A DNA stretch of 50,666 nucleotides from Komagataeibacter swingsii (GTDB taxonomy: Bacteria; Pseudomonadota; Alphaproteobacteria; Acetobacterales; Acetobacteraceae), in the NCBI RefSeq assembly GCF_003207895.1, contig NZ_NKUB01000019.1, forward strand, positions 1-50,666, in the 5' to 3' direction. A program made the translations under genes and the position numbers. The notes under the pieces are model-generated. The model ran no database searches. It worked only from the letters and a program-made list of their open reading frames with translations, and had not been told where the DNA came from. Positions 24,895 through 32,999 of this stretch are shown here, in pieces (position 1 is the first letter of the stretch; every line of letters starts with the position of its first letter).

Positions 24895-25821
24895 TCAGTG
24901 GCCTGTTGCCGCATCCGCGCGGGCATGGCCATTGAGCGTAACGGTGTCCCCTTTTGCCAGCATCCCCACGATCAGGGCGGTCTGGCCCGTGTTCCACGCC
25001 ATTTCCAGAAGCGTGCCGGGAATGCCCGCATCCCCCGATGGCGACAGCATGCCCATCGTGTAGGATGTCAGGCGGCCATACGCACCGGAAGTGTATGTCA
25101 CGCCGTGGCCCCGGCCCGTCCTGCCCGCGGGATAGAGCAGGAATAGCGGGTCGTCGTCATACATGGCCTCCGGCGGGTAGTCCGGTTCGTACCAGTCCAC
25201 GACGGCGTCATGGCGATGGTCGCGTCCCGGCCTCATCATGATATCGGCGTCGTCTGCCGCCACGACCAGCACCAGCCTGACCCGGCTGCGGGACCCGGCC
25301 GCGTCCAGCGCCGCATCCAGCGTGGCCTTCAGTGGCGCACGGTCGGTATCGCGTATGGTTTCACCGCCGGTCAGCACGGCCACCGCGCCGCAATCAGCCA
25401 GCCGTTCAGCCAGTTGTGTCGCGCCAAGTGCCGGGGGCAGCACGACATGCACCGCGCCGATGCGCATGCATGCCAGCACGGCAACCACGCCTTCCACCAT
25501 CAGGGGCAGGTGGATTACGACCCTGTCGCCGCGCTGCACCCCCTGGTCCGTCAGGGCGTTGGCAAGGCGGCAGACCCGTTCATGCAGGTCACGCCAGGAT
25601 ACGGGCCGCGCGTCGGCCGCCGGCCCGGACAGGGCGGGCCTGTCCGCATGGTCGCCCAGGTGGCGGTCCACGCACAGGGCGGAAATGTTCAGCATGCGCT
25701 GCCCATGCGCGGGCTGCGCCAGAACGCCATGGAACGCCGCATGGTCCGTCATGCGCGGGAAAACCTGCCCCATGGCGGGGGCTGACAGAATGGAAACATC
25801 ATCATACATCATGCGCGTCAT
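24895..25821 (-). CDS. Half-length acetyl-CoA-synthetase-like (AMP-binding) protein, probably non-catalytic
   Basis: 308-residue protein collinear with roughly the N-terminal half of acyl/acetyl-CoA synthetases (about 650 residues): LNISALCVDRHLGDHADRPA, VSWRDLHERVCRLANALTDQ, GDRVVIHLPLMVEGVVAVLA, and the segment where the P-loop should be. That loop, normally YTSGSTGKPKG, reads YPAGRTGRGHG and has lost key residues. Homology ends near WNTGQTALIVGMLAKGDTVT, so the remaining adenylation motifs and the C-terminal lid are absent. The start is ATG at 25821 with AAGGAA upstream. It is divergent from a short-chain-acyl-CoA-type regulator. It may be a decaying acs paralog or an adapted binding protein; the frame has stayed open over 300 codons, which argues weakly for selection. 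A repeat copy lies 62 bp beyond its stop. Confidence 0.7.
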   Translation of the reverse strand: MTRMMYDDVSILSAPAMGQVFPRMTDHAAFHGVLAQPAHGQRMLNISALCVDRHLGDHADRPALSGPAADARPVSWRDLHERVCRLANALTDQGVQRGDRVVIHLPLMVEGVVAVLACMRIGAVHVVLPPALGATQLAERLADCGAVAVLTGGETIRDTDRAPLKATLDAALDAAGSRSRVRLVLVVAADDADIMMRPGRDHRHDAVVDWYEPDYPPEAMYDDDPLFLLYPAGRTGRGHGVTYTSGAYGRLTSYTMGMLSPSGDAGIPGTLLEMAWNTGQTALIVGMLAKGDTVTLNGHARADAATGH

Positions 25822-26070
25822 GGTCGTGTTCCTTGTCGTTCGGTTAAAGCACGAAGCGCCATGGGGGTGTGGCACCCGGCCAGTGGCGGCGTTGCACATG
25901 AATCCGGCCGGGGCGTCGGGTGCCTGAAACGGCAGTTATTATGTTTATTCTTGCCCGACCCTGGCGTTCGTCTTTACGGCTCTTGTTTTTGTTGATCCGG
26001 ACTTTGACAAATCCCGGTTGCGGACGGAAGATGTTTTGCCGTTTAAAAGAGCGAATACACCGAAGCGGAT

Positions 26071-26086
26071 TGCAAAGACTGCAAAT
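26071..26086 (+). promoter_or_regulatory. Tandem TGCAAA motif just before the XRE regulator start
   Basis: TGCAAAG (26071-26077) and TGCAAAT (26080-26086) lie end to end with 9-bp spacing, directly upstream of the ATG. RamB-type relatives of the adjacent regulator are known to bind TTTGCAAA-like sites, so an autoregulatory site is possible. Confidence 0.35.
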
Positions 26087-27523
26087 ATGAAAAAAGCCGC
26101 CACCAAGACCTTCACCGGCTCGCGCATCCGCCACCAGCGCAACCATGTCGGCATGACGCAGAGCGCGCTGGCCCGGCGGCTGGGCATATCCGCCAGTTAC
26201 CTGAACCAGATCGAGCATGACGCCCGCCCCCTGCCGCTGGCGCTGCTTGACCGGCTGTGTGAAATTTTCTCCGTTGGCGTGGATTATTTCAGCGATACCG
26301 AGGAAACACGCGGCATACAGGCATTGCGTGAGATACTGGCCGACCCGGTATTCGATACCGACGCCGTAAGGCTGGACAGCATCCAGGCCGCCATGCGCGT
26401 CGCACCCGATCTGTGCGCGCAGTTCATCCGGCTCTATCGCGCCTACCTGCTGCGGCATGAACAGGCCGCTACCCCCCTGGTCGGCCCGCTCCCGCCGCGA
26501 CACGACGGCGCGCCCGACCGGGTGGAACCCTACGAGGCCGTCAATGACTGGGTGCAGGCCCAGCGCAACTATTTTGACGAGGTGGACCGCACGGCCGAGC
26601 GCCAGGCCGAACGGATGCGGCTGGATGAAGGCAACCCCGGTGAACAACTGGCCCGCTACCTTCTGGACCAGCACGGCATCCGTACCGAAATCGACCTGGC
26701 GCTGGGGCAGCGGGGCCTGATGTGGCATATGGACCGGCGGCGGCGCACCCTGTTCCTGTCGCGCATCGTCCCGTCGGAAAGCAGCACGTTCTGGATGGCG
26801 CAGGCGCTGGGGCAGATCGAGCACCAGGGCGTGTTCGCGCGCACCATCCGCCGTTCGCGCCTGCGTGAAAGCGAGGCGCGGGGACTGGCGCGCGTCTACC
26901 TGACCAATTACTTCGCCGGCGCGCTGCTGCTGCCCTATGAACGGTTCCGGGCGACCGCCCGTGACGTGCGCCATGACCTTGAACTGCTGCAACGCCATTT
27001 CGGGGTCAGTTTCGAACAGGCCTGCCAGCGGCTGAGCACCATGCAGCGGCCCGGAAGCGAGGGGGTTCCCTTCTACTTTCTCAAGACGGATATCGCGGGC
27101 AATATCCTCAAGAGTTTCAGCGCGAACCGTTTTGCCCAGTCCCGTTTCGGTGGTCCGTGCCCGTTATGGAATATTTTCCGCGCCTTCAGCACGCCCCAGC
27201 AGGTGCAGGTCCAGCTATCGCAGACGACCGATGGCGCGCTTTACCTCAACATAGCGCGAACCGTCGGGCGCAACAGCATATCCTACCTTGATCGCCCGCG
27301 CCTTACGGCCGTGGTGCTGGGCTGTTCGATCGCGGATGCCCCGCACCTGGTCTATTCCGCCGGGCTGGACCTGAATGACCCGCGCATGATCATTCCCATC
27401 GGGCCGGGCTGCCGTGCCTGCACACGTGAAAACTGCCATCACCGCGCATTGCCGATGGTCGGGCACCGTGTCGATATTGATAATGAAGGGCGCGGCATCG
27501 CCCCCTATCGCACGGCATTGTAG
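26087..27523 (+). CDS. XRE-family regulator with short-chain acyl-CoA-type C-terminal domain (RamB/PrpR/MccR-like)
   Basis: 478-residue regulator. The N-terminal XRE helix-turn-helix is at about residues 10-60 (GSRIRHQRNHVGMTQSALAR, ISASYLNQIEHDARPLP). A central part resembles IrrE-type peptidase-like domains (QLARYLLDQHGIRTEID; FAGALLLPYERF) but lacks the HExxH zinc motif. The C-terminal DUF2083-like domain ends in GPGCRACTRENCHHRALP, a conserved Cys cluster. Relatives control acetate, propionate and glyoxylate genes in response to acyl-CoA. I chose ATG at 26087; an in-frame TTG at 26018 is weaker. It is divergent from the half-length acyl-CoA-synthetase-like gene. The target set beyond that gene is unknown. 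Confidence 0.88.
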   Translation: MKKAATKTFTGSRIRHQRNHVGMTQSALARRLGISASYLNQIEHDARPLPLALLDRLCEIFSVGVDYFSDTEETRGIQALREILADPVFDTDAVRLDSIQAAMRVAPDLCAQFIRLYRAYLLRHEQAATPLVGPLPPRHDGAPDRVEPYEAVNDWVQAQRNYFDEVDRTAERQAERMRLDEGNPGEQLARYLLDQHGIRTEIDLALGQRGLMWHMDRRRRTLFLSRIVPSESSTFWMAQALGQIEHQGVFARTIRRSRLRESEARGLARVYLTNYFAGALLLPYERFRATARDVRHDLELLQRHFGVSFEQACQRLSTMQRPGSEGVPFYFLKTDIAGNILKSFSANRFAQSRFGGPCPLWNIFRAFSTPQQVQVQLSQTTDGALYLNIARTVGRNSISYLDRPRLTAVVLGCSIADAPHLVYSAGLDLNDPRMIIPIGPGCRACTRENCHHRALPMVGHRVDIDNEGRGIAPYRTAL

Positions 27524-28082
27524 GGTTGCCCCTGCCGTATCGCGCAAACCCGTTGCGCGATGGGTCGGTATTCCCCATCGGGGCGCATGGCGCCGCATGC
27601 GATCCCGCTTCATGGCCGTGAAAACAGGCGGGTTTTTGCCCATTGCATGGGGCGTGGGGTGGTGGGGGATGAACCCGCCGCCACTACGGTAGTGCGTCCG
27701 CGCAATGGCGGCCCTGATGCGGACGCTGAAGAAAGGGTCGCGGCCCTGCCAGGTGACGCCGTCCGGGCGACCGGGCAGGTCTGAGACGGATATTTCCAGA
27801 CCGGAAGACCGTCCGGTTAGGAAAGACTTCCCATAATCCCGCCATGTATAGGCATGGCGAATGCAGGAAATCATGGTATGGTTTAAAAAGTGTTACAATG
27901 CCTCTCATCCATGTTTCAGAATATACGTCGCCTTGCCGAACATTTCCCGGAATAGTCCCGGGCCGTAAATCCTGGTGATTTTTGGGCAGGATGTGCCTGA
28001 TGCTTTTTGTTACATCATTCGACCTTACATTTTTAATCATATGACACGATGTATGAGGGGTCGAATTAAAGGATACCATATT
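27524..28082. other. 559-bp gene-free stretch with a hairpin and a promoter-like region
   Basis: The hairpin ATCGCGCAA-ACCCG-TTGCGCGAT (27539-27561) lies 16 bp after the regulator stop, a possible terminator without a T-run. Minus-strand frames through this stretch have no recognisable product. The AT-rich end (27985-28080) probably carries the promoter of the repeat protein. Confidence 0.5.
27539..27561 (+). terminator. Hairpin after the XRE regulator
   Basis: 9-bp perfect arms, 5-nt loop, 16 bp downstream of the stop. No T-run follows, so intrinsic termination is uncertain. Confidence 0.4.
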
Positions 28083-28505
28083 ATGAAGCGTTCAATTCTT
28101 TTCGCACTGGCGCTTGGCGCCTCCCTCCCGCTGGCGGCGCATGCCCAGTCCAATGACTGGAGCCAGGGCGGCGAGCAGGGCGAACATGGTGGCCGTGGTG
28201 GCCATCACGGTGGTCGCCATGGCGGCGAAGGCGATCGTGGCGGCCAGGGCCAGGGTGGTGATTTCCAGGGCGGTGACCGCAACGGTGGCGATCGCGGTGA
28301 TCGTGGCGGTGAAGGCCGCGGTGATCGCGGTGGCGAAGGCCGTGGCGACCGGAACGGTGGTTCCGGCGAGCGTGGCGGCTGGGGCGAACATGGCAACCGC
28401 AGCGGCGACAGCCAGAACGGCGGCTGGGGCGATCACGGCGGCGGTCGCGGTGGCGATCGCAACGGTGGCGGCTGGAACCAGAACAACAACTCCAATTCCA
28501 ACTGA
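28083..28505 (+). CDS. Secreted Gly/Asp/Arg-rich low-complexity repeat protein
   Basis: 140-residue protein with signal peptide MKRSILFALALGASLPLAAH, cut after AHA-QSN. The mature part is almost entirely Gly, Asp, Arg, Glu, Asn and His, built of imperfect GGDRGGEGRGDRGG-type units, then GWGEHGNRSGDSQNGGWGDH and an Asn/Ser tail. It has no cysteines and no hydrophobic core, so it is probably disordered. The many His and acidic residues could bind metal ions, or the protein could act as an envelope or matrix filler. The start is ATG at 28083 with AAGGATA upstream. It has its own terminator 17 bp after the stop, so it is a single-gene unit next to the B12 operon. Function unknown. Confidence 0.75.
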   Translation: MKRSILFALALGASLPLAAHAQSNDWSQGGEQGEHGGRGGHHGGRHGGEGDRGGQGQGGDFQGGDRNGGDRGDRGGEGRGDRGGEGRGDRNGGSGERGGWGEHGNRSGDSQNGGWGDHGGGRGGDRNGGGWNQNNNSNSN

Positions 28506-28522
28506 TCCCTGTCCCACGACGG

Positions 28523-28552
28523 AAGGCCCGGCTTGTCGCCGGGCCTTTTTTT
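28523..28552 (+). terminator. Intrinsic terminator of the repeat-protein gene
   Basis: AAGGCCCGGC-TTGTC-GCCGGGCCTT followed by a T-run. A textbook Rho-independent terminator. Confidence 0.93.
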
Positions 28553-28735
28553 GTTGTGGCCGGTTTTGTTGTGGCCGGGCGTATTGCTGCCCTCTGTCAG
28601 GCGCGCCTGCCATGCGGCGCACGCGGGCGGCATGGGCGCATGGATATGGACAGGCCGGATAATCGCAACCGGGGCATGGGACCGGAAGGCCGTGTCCCGG
28701 CTTGACAGGACGGCGCCGCGCGATCAGAACCATGC

Positions 28736-28924
28736 CGACGGTTTCCCCTGCGGGGGAATTAAAAGGGAACGGGGTGCGGATCGCGATCCAAGGCCCCGGC
28801 TGTCCCCGCAACTGTAAGCGGTATGTCCCTGCATTACCGGATGTGATGGTCCGGGCCACTGGAAACTGCGGTTTTCCGGGAAGGTCGTGCGGGATGCCAC
28901 GCCGTGAGCCAGGAGACCTGCCGC
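28736..28924 (+). ncRNA. Cobalamin (B12) riboswitch
   Basis: Conserved parts are in order: AAAAGGGAACGGGGTGCGGA (28760-28780), GCTGTCCCCGCAACTGTAAG (28799-28818, the core with the B12-contact loop), CCACTGGAAA (28856-28865), TTCCGGGAAGG (28874-28884), and the B12 box GAGCCAGGAGACCTGCC (28906-28922). It precedes btuB by 134 bp. In Proteobacteria this class lowers expression of B12 uptake genes when adenosylcobalamin is plentiful. No clear terminator follows before btuB, so control is probably at translation; the pairing partner of the btuB ribosome site was not proven. Confidence 0.95.
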
Positions 28925-29057
28925 CATGATGGTTGCGACCGGGACCTGTCGGGCGGGGTGTCCTGACGGTGTGGCGTTACGGGTGTCCCTGTGGATCGGA
29001 CATCGGGGGCGGCACGCTCTCGTGGCAACGATGATGTGACCGCGAGACCTGAATTCC

Positions 29058-31157
29058 ATGCCGTTTTCCCGTAACCTGCTGATTGCTTCCACCATATTGA
29101 TGACAATGGGGGCAACGGTGGCGCGCGCTGATGCCCCCGCCGGGCGGAATGCCGCGCAAAAGCCGCCTGCCAGCCCGCATGCCGCCAGCGACCGCAAACC
29201 CAAGGCGGTTGTTTCACCGCCTGGTACGGGCCTGCCCGAACTGATCAGCGTCAGTGCCGCCCGCCGGCCCACGGCGGCCGATGATATCGGCACCAGCATG
29301 ACCATCATCACCGAAAAACAGATCCAGACCCAGCAGCGGCGCAGCCTGACCGATATCCTTGCGCGCCAGCCGGGCCTGAACGTGGTGCAGACGGGTGGGC
29401 CGGGCGGCACGTCGTCCATTTTCATGCGGGGCAACAACGCCAGCGAGGTCAAGGTCCGCCTTGACGGCATGGACATAAACGACGGCAGTTCCACCAGCGG
29501 CCTGTTTGACGCAGGCGCGTTCGTGACCGACGGCATGGGCCGGATCGAGATCCTGCGCGGCCCGCAAAGCGGCCTGTACGGCGCGGACGCCATGGCCGGT
29601 GTCATCGACATCACCACCGCGCAGGGGCAGGGGCGCTTCAGGCCCTTTGTCCGGGTCGAAGGCGGCGGCTACGGCACGTTCAACCAGACATTCGGCGCGC
29701 GCGGCGGCAAAGGGCGTTTTCATTACAACGTGGAATTTTCCCATTACCGCATGGACGGGTTCCATAATATCCCGTCCTATATCGAACGCTATTACGGCGC
29801 GAACCCGCAGCAGCGCCATGAAGGCAACCGCGATGACAACCGTGGCGTCAATATCCGGCTGGGTTATGATGTCACCCGCAATCTTGACCTCGGGCTTACG
29901 GCGTGGCTGATACAGGACAACAACCATTCCTATTCGGTGTATGACCTGCAAAGCGAAAACCTGTACGGGGACAGGGGCGTGCGCGAACAGACCACCCGGA
30001 ACGAGGCCATCGTGCGGGGCACGGCGCACCTGATGTCCTTCCACGGGGTGTTCGATCAGGTGCTGGGCCTTGGTTACATGACCAACCGCAACCGCTGGAC
30101 GGAAACGGGCACGGCTTACGGCAGCCCGGTCAATCCCGACCCCGACTATTACCGCTCCAGCCGGCTGAAGGTGGACTGGCACGGCACGTTCAGCTTGCGG
30201 CAGTATGGACAGCTTCTGGTCGGGGCCGAACATTTCCACGATACGTTCAATACTAGCCATACGGCGTCCAGCATGTGGGACAGCGGATACGATACCTCCG
30301 CCAGCATGGATACGACCGCGGGCTACGGGCAGTACCAGGGCAACTGGCGCCATATCCTGTATGGCGCGGCCAATATCCGTTACGACGCCAATTCGCGTTA
30401 TGGCAACCACGTGACATGGCGCGTGGCGCCCGCGATCCATGTGCCGGGCACGGGTACCATCATCAAGGCCAGCGCCGGTTCGGGCTTCCATGGCCCATCG
30501 CTGTACCAGTTGTTTGCAAGCCAGGTGGGCACGGGGTATTCCGAAAAGGGCAACCCGGACCTGAAGGCCGAGCAACTGATCGGCTATGACGCGGGCGTGG
30601 AGCAGAAACTGCTGCATGACCACCTGAATTTCGGCGCGACATGGTATGACAGCAGGGTGCGGAACCTGATCCAGTCCACGCTTTCGATTGATTCGTCATA
30701 TGACTACAACTACTCCTACGCCAATGTGGCCAAGGCGCGGATGTATGGCGTGGAGGCCTTCGTGAACTGGAAGGCGCTGCGCAGCCTGGAATTCAACCTC
30801 AGCTACACCTGGACCCATGCGCGCGACGCGGCGGACCACAGCGAACTGCAACAGCGCCCCCAGCACAAATTCAATTTCAACACGACATGGACCCCCATCC
30901 GCGACCTGACCTTTTCGGGCAATATCCTGTACACCAGCGGCTGGCGCGACCTGCCGGTCATCGGTAGCGAGACATGCAGCACCTGCGCCAGGGGCCATGG
31001 GTATTTCACCATCGACGTGGCCGCGAATTACAGGATCAACCGCTATGTGTCCGTCTATGCCCGCGCGGACAACCTGCTGGACCGCCAGTTCGAGGAACCG
31101 ATCGGCTACCTGCAACCCGGTCGTGCCGGGTATGGCGGCTTCATGCTGAATGACTGA
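29058..31157 (+). CDS. btuB: TonB-dependent vitamin B12 receptor
   Basis: 699-residue outer-membrane transporter that imports cobalamin using TonB energy. The signal peptide ends near residue 24 (ATVARA-DAP), followed by a proline-rich linker. A TonB-box-like ELISVSA appears near residue 60, then the plug (SMTIITEKQIQTQQRRSLTD, IFMRGNNASEVKVRLDGMDI, IEILRGPQSGLYGADAMAGV). The barrel runs to the C-terminus, with the typical NLLDRQFEEPIGYLQPGR. It is preceded by a B12 riboswitch, which fixes the substrate. Its stop overlaps the btuF start. The ribosome site before ATG 29058 is weak (GCGAGACC), as expected for a riboswitch-controlled start. Confidence 0.93.
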   Translation: MPFSRNLLIASTILMTMGATVARADAPAGRNAAQKPPASPHAASDRKPKAVVSPPGTGLPELISVSAARRPTAADDIGTSMTIITEKQIQTQQRRSLTDILARQPGLNVVQTGGPGGTSSIFMRGNNASEVKVRLDGMDINDGSSTSGLFDAGAFVTDGMGRIEILRGPQSGLYGADAMAGVIDITTAQGQGRFRPFVRVEGGGYGTFNQTFGARGGKGRFHYNVEFSHYRMDGFHNIPSYIERYYGANPQQRHEGNRDDNRGVNIRLGYDVTRNLDLGLTAWLIQDNNHSYSVYDLQSENLYGDRGVREQTTRNEAIVRGTAHLMSFHGVFDQVLGLGYMTNRNRWTETGTAYGSPVNPDPDYYRSSRLKVDWHGTFSLRQYGQLLVGAEHFHDTFNTSHTASSMWDSGYDTSASMDTTAGYGQYQGNWRHILYGAANIRYDANSRYGNHVTWRVAPAIHVPGTGTIIKASAGSGFHGPSLYQLFASQVGTGYSEKGNPDLKAEQLIGYDAGVEQKLLHDHLNFGATWYDSRVRNLIQSTLSIDSSYDYNYSYANVAKARMYGVEAFVNWKALRSLEFNLSYTWTHARDAADHSELQQRPQHKFNFNTTWTPIRDLTFSGNILYTSGWRDLPVIGSETCSTCARGHGYFTIDVAANYRINRYVSVYARADNLLDRQFEEPIGYLQPGRAGYGGFMLND

Positions 31158-31995
31158 CATGAAGCGGGTGATGGCGGGCATTGTCGCGGGCTTCCTTGCC
31201 TGTGTCCCCGTGGCGCGGGCGCAGCCTTTGCCGCGCGTGGTGTCGCTGAATGTCTGCACCGACCAGCTATTGCTGCTGCTGGCCGGACCGGGGCAGATCG
31301 CGGGCATCACGCCGCTTGCGCGCGACTGCTGGAACGCCGTGCTATGTGAACAGGCGCGGCATGTGCCGGTCCTGCGCCCCACGGCGGAAAATGTCGTGGC
31401 ATTCCATCCTGATGTCGTGCTGGGCGAAAGCTATACGGCGGCTGTCGCCATCCAGGCGGCGCGGGAACGGGGCGCGCGGGTCATCGTCCTGCCACCGGCA
31501 CAGGCGCTGGCCGACATTCCCGGCCAGATCATGATGGTCGCGAACGCCATTGGCGCGGGCGCGCGGGGGCGCGCGCTGGCCGCGGATTTCACCCGCCGCC
31601 TTGCATCCCTTTCAACCGATCCCGGCCCCGGCGGCCCGACGGCGGCGATCTATGCCGCCAATGGCTTCATCACCCGCGCGGGGTCGCTGCCCGATGATGT
31701 CCTGGCCCATGCGGGCCTGCGCAATTACGCGACCGTGATGGAACGGCAGGGAACGCCCCGCCTGTCCATGGAAGTCCTGGTCGCGCACCCGCCCGACCTG
31801 CTGGTGCTGGACCGTTCGGGGCAGGGCACGTCCCTTGCCCAGTCCATGCCGGACCATCCGGCGCTGAAACGGGCCTTTGCCGGGCCGCGCCATCTGGACC
31901 TGCCCGCGCGGCTGTGGCTGTGTGGCCTGCCACAGACATTGGACAGCGTCGCCATGCTGCGTGCCGCCCGCAATGGACTGGAGAACGTCCGGTGA
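31150..31995 (+). CDS. btuF: Periplasmic cobalamin-binding protein of the ABC importer
   Basis: 281-residue (or 278 from ATG 31159) periplasmic binding protein of the class III TroA-like fold. The signal peptide VMAGIVAGFLACVPVARA ends before QPLPR. The fold shows RVVSLNVCTDQLLLLLAGP, then the linking helix region AENVVAFHPDVVLGES and a second lobe beginning near GPTAAIYAANGFITRAGSL. It delivers B12 from the outer receptor to BtuCD. It overlaps btuB by 8 bp and its stop overlaps the btuC start (GTGA). The sequence alone would also fit a siderophore-binding protein; the riboswitch and operon make B12 the best call. Confidence 0.85.
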   Translation: MTDMKRVMAGIVAGFLACVPVARAQPLPRVVSLNVCTDQLLLLLAGPGQIAGITPLARDCWNAVLCEQARHVPVLRPTAENVVAFHPDVVLGESYTAAVAIQAARERGARVIVLPPAQALADIPGQIMMVANAIGAGARGRALAADFTRRLASLSTDPGPGGPTAAIYAANGFITRAGSLPDDVLAHAGLRNYATVMERQGTPRLSMEVLVAHPPDLLVLDRSGQGTSLAQSMPDHPALKRAFAGPRHLDLPARLWLCGLPQTLDSVAMLRAARNGLENVR

Positions 31996-32999
31996 AGCCA
32001 GCCCCGTATGCCGCCCTGCTGAATATCGTGCTTCTGGCCGGGGTCGTGGGCCTGTCCTGCGCGTCGCTGATGTGGGGGGAAACCCGCGTCATGTTCACGC
32101 ATGCGCTGGCGGACCTGCTGGCGGGGCGGGATAGCGCGGGCGCGATCATTGTGGGGCAGCTACGCCTGCCGCGCACGCTGCTTGCCATCATGGTGGGCGG
32201 GACGCTGGGCCTGTCGGGCGCGGTGTTGCAGGGATACCTGCGCAACCCGCTGGCCGATCCCGGTATCCTGGGGGTATCAGGCGGGGCGGCGCTGGGGGCG
32301 GTCAGCGTGTTCTATACCGGCCTCATGCAGGTATCCATCCTGGCCCTGCCGTTGGGCGGGCTTGCGGGCGCGCTGGGCGCGGCCGCCGTGCTGGTGGGGC
32401 TGGTGGGGGGCGGCGGCGCGCTGGTGCTGCTGCTGGCGGGGGCGGCGCTCAGCAGCCTGGCCGCAGCCCTGACGGCGCTGGTGCTGAACCTTGTGCCCAG
32501 CCCGTATGCGTCGTTCGAGATCATGCACTGGCTCATGGGGTCCCTGACGGACCGGACCTTTACCCATGTCTGGATCTGCCTGCCCGGTGTGGTGTGCGGC
32601 GGGCTGCTCATGCTCTCGGCGGGGCGCGCGCTGGATGCGCTGGCATTGGGCGAGGACGTGGCGCAAAGCCTTGGTTTCCGCCTGCATGGGATACGGAGCG
32701 TGCAGACACGGATCGTGCTGGGGACGGCGCTGGCCGTGGGGTCGTGCGTCGCGGTTTCGGGCGCGATCGGTTTCGTGGGGCTGGTGGTGCCGCACCTGTT
32801 GCGGCCGCTTGCGGGGTACCAGCCGTCAAGGCTGCTCGTGCCTGCCTTTCTGGGGGGGAGCGTGCTGCTGCTGGGGGCGGACATGGTGGTGCGCGCGGTC
32901 GCGACCGGGACCGAACTGCAACTGGGCGTACTGACGGCGCTGGTGGGCGCGCCGTTTTTCCTTGCCCGCGTCATCGTGCTGAAACGAGGCGTGTCATGA
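31992..32999 (+). CDS. btuC: Cobalamin ABC transporter permease (FecCD/BtuC family)
   Basis: 335-residue inner-membrane permease with about ten helices. Family segments are RLPRTLLAIMVGGTLGLSGA, LQGYLRNPLADPGILGVSGG, the glycine-rich GGLAGALGAAAVLVGLVGGG, WLMGSLTDRTFTHVWI, and the C-terminal GAIGFVGLVVPHLLRPLAGY where the permease contacts the ATPase. The start is GTG at 31992, overlapping the btuF stop; upstream codons in this frame lie inside btuF and are unlikely to be used. Its stop overlaps the btuD start (ATGA), so the two are translationally coupled. Confidence 0.92.
   Translation: MKPAPYAALLNIVLLAGVVGLSCASLMWGETRVMFTHALADLLAGRDSAGAIIVGQLRLPRTLLAIMVGGTLGLSGAVLQGYLRNPLADPGILGVSGGAALGAVSVFYTGLMQVSILALPLGGLAGALGAAAVLVGLVGGGGALVLLLAGAALSSLAAALTALVLNLVPSPYASFEIMHWLMGSLTDRTFTHVWICLPGVVCGGLLMLSAGRALDALALGEDVAQSLGFRLHGIRSVQTRIVLGTALAVGSCVAVSGAIGFVGLVVPHLLRPLAGYQPSRLLVPAFLGGSVLLLGADMVVRAVATGTELQLGVLTALVGAPFFLARVIVLKRGVS

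Noticed and set aside
27215-27874. Minus-strand frame of 219 codons partly in the gap after the XRE regulator
   Set aside because: It overlaps the regulator C-terminus and shows no protein family; the part in the gap has no start with a ribosome site.
28160-28460. Short periodic GGC/GAT-rich units as a possible CRISPR array
   Set aside because: Units are codon-level repeats inside a secreted protein gene, without spacers of constant length.
28690-28735. Upstream extension of the B12 riboswitch
   Set aside because: Conserved elements begin near 28736; earlier bases did not show a convincing pairing partner.
28092-28859. Ala/Thr-rich minus-strand frame opposite the Gly-rich repeat protein and riboswitch
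   Set aside because: Low-complexity mirror of the plus-strand repeats, crossing a terminator and a riboswitch.
29214-30623. Long open frame (469 codons) on the minus strand opposite btuB
   Set aside because: It is antisense to a clear TonB receptor, has no family features or ribosome site, and such frames are expected in GC-rich DNA.
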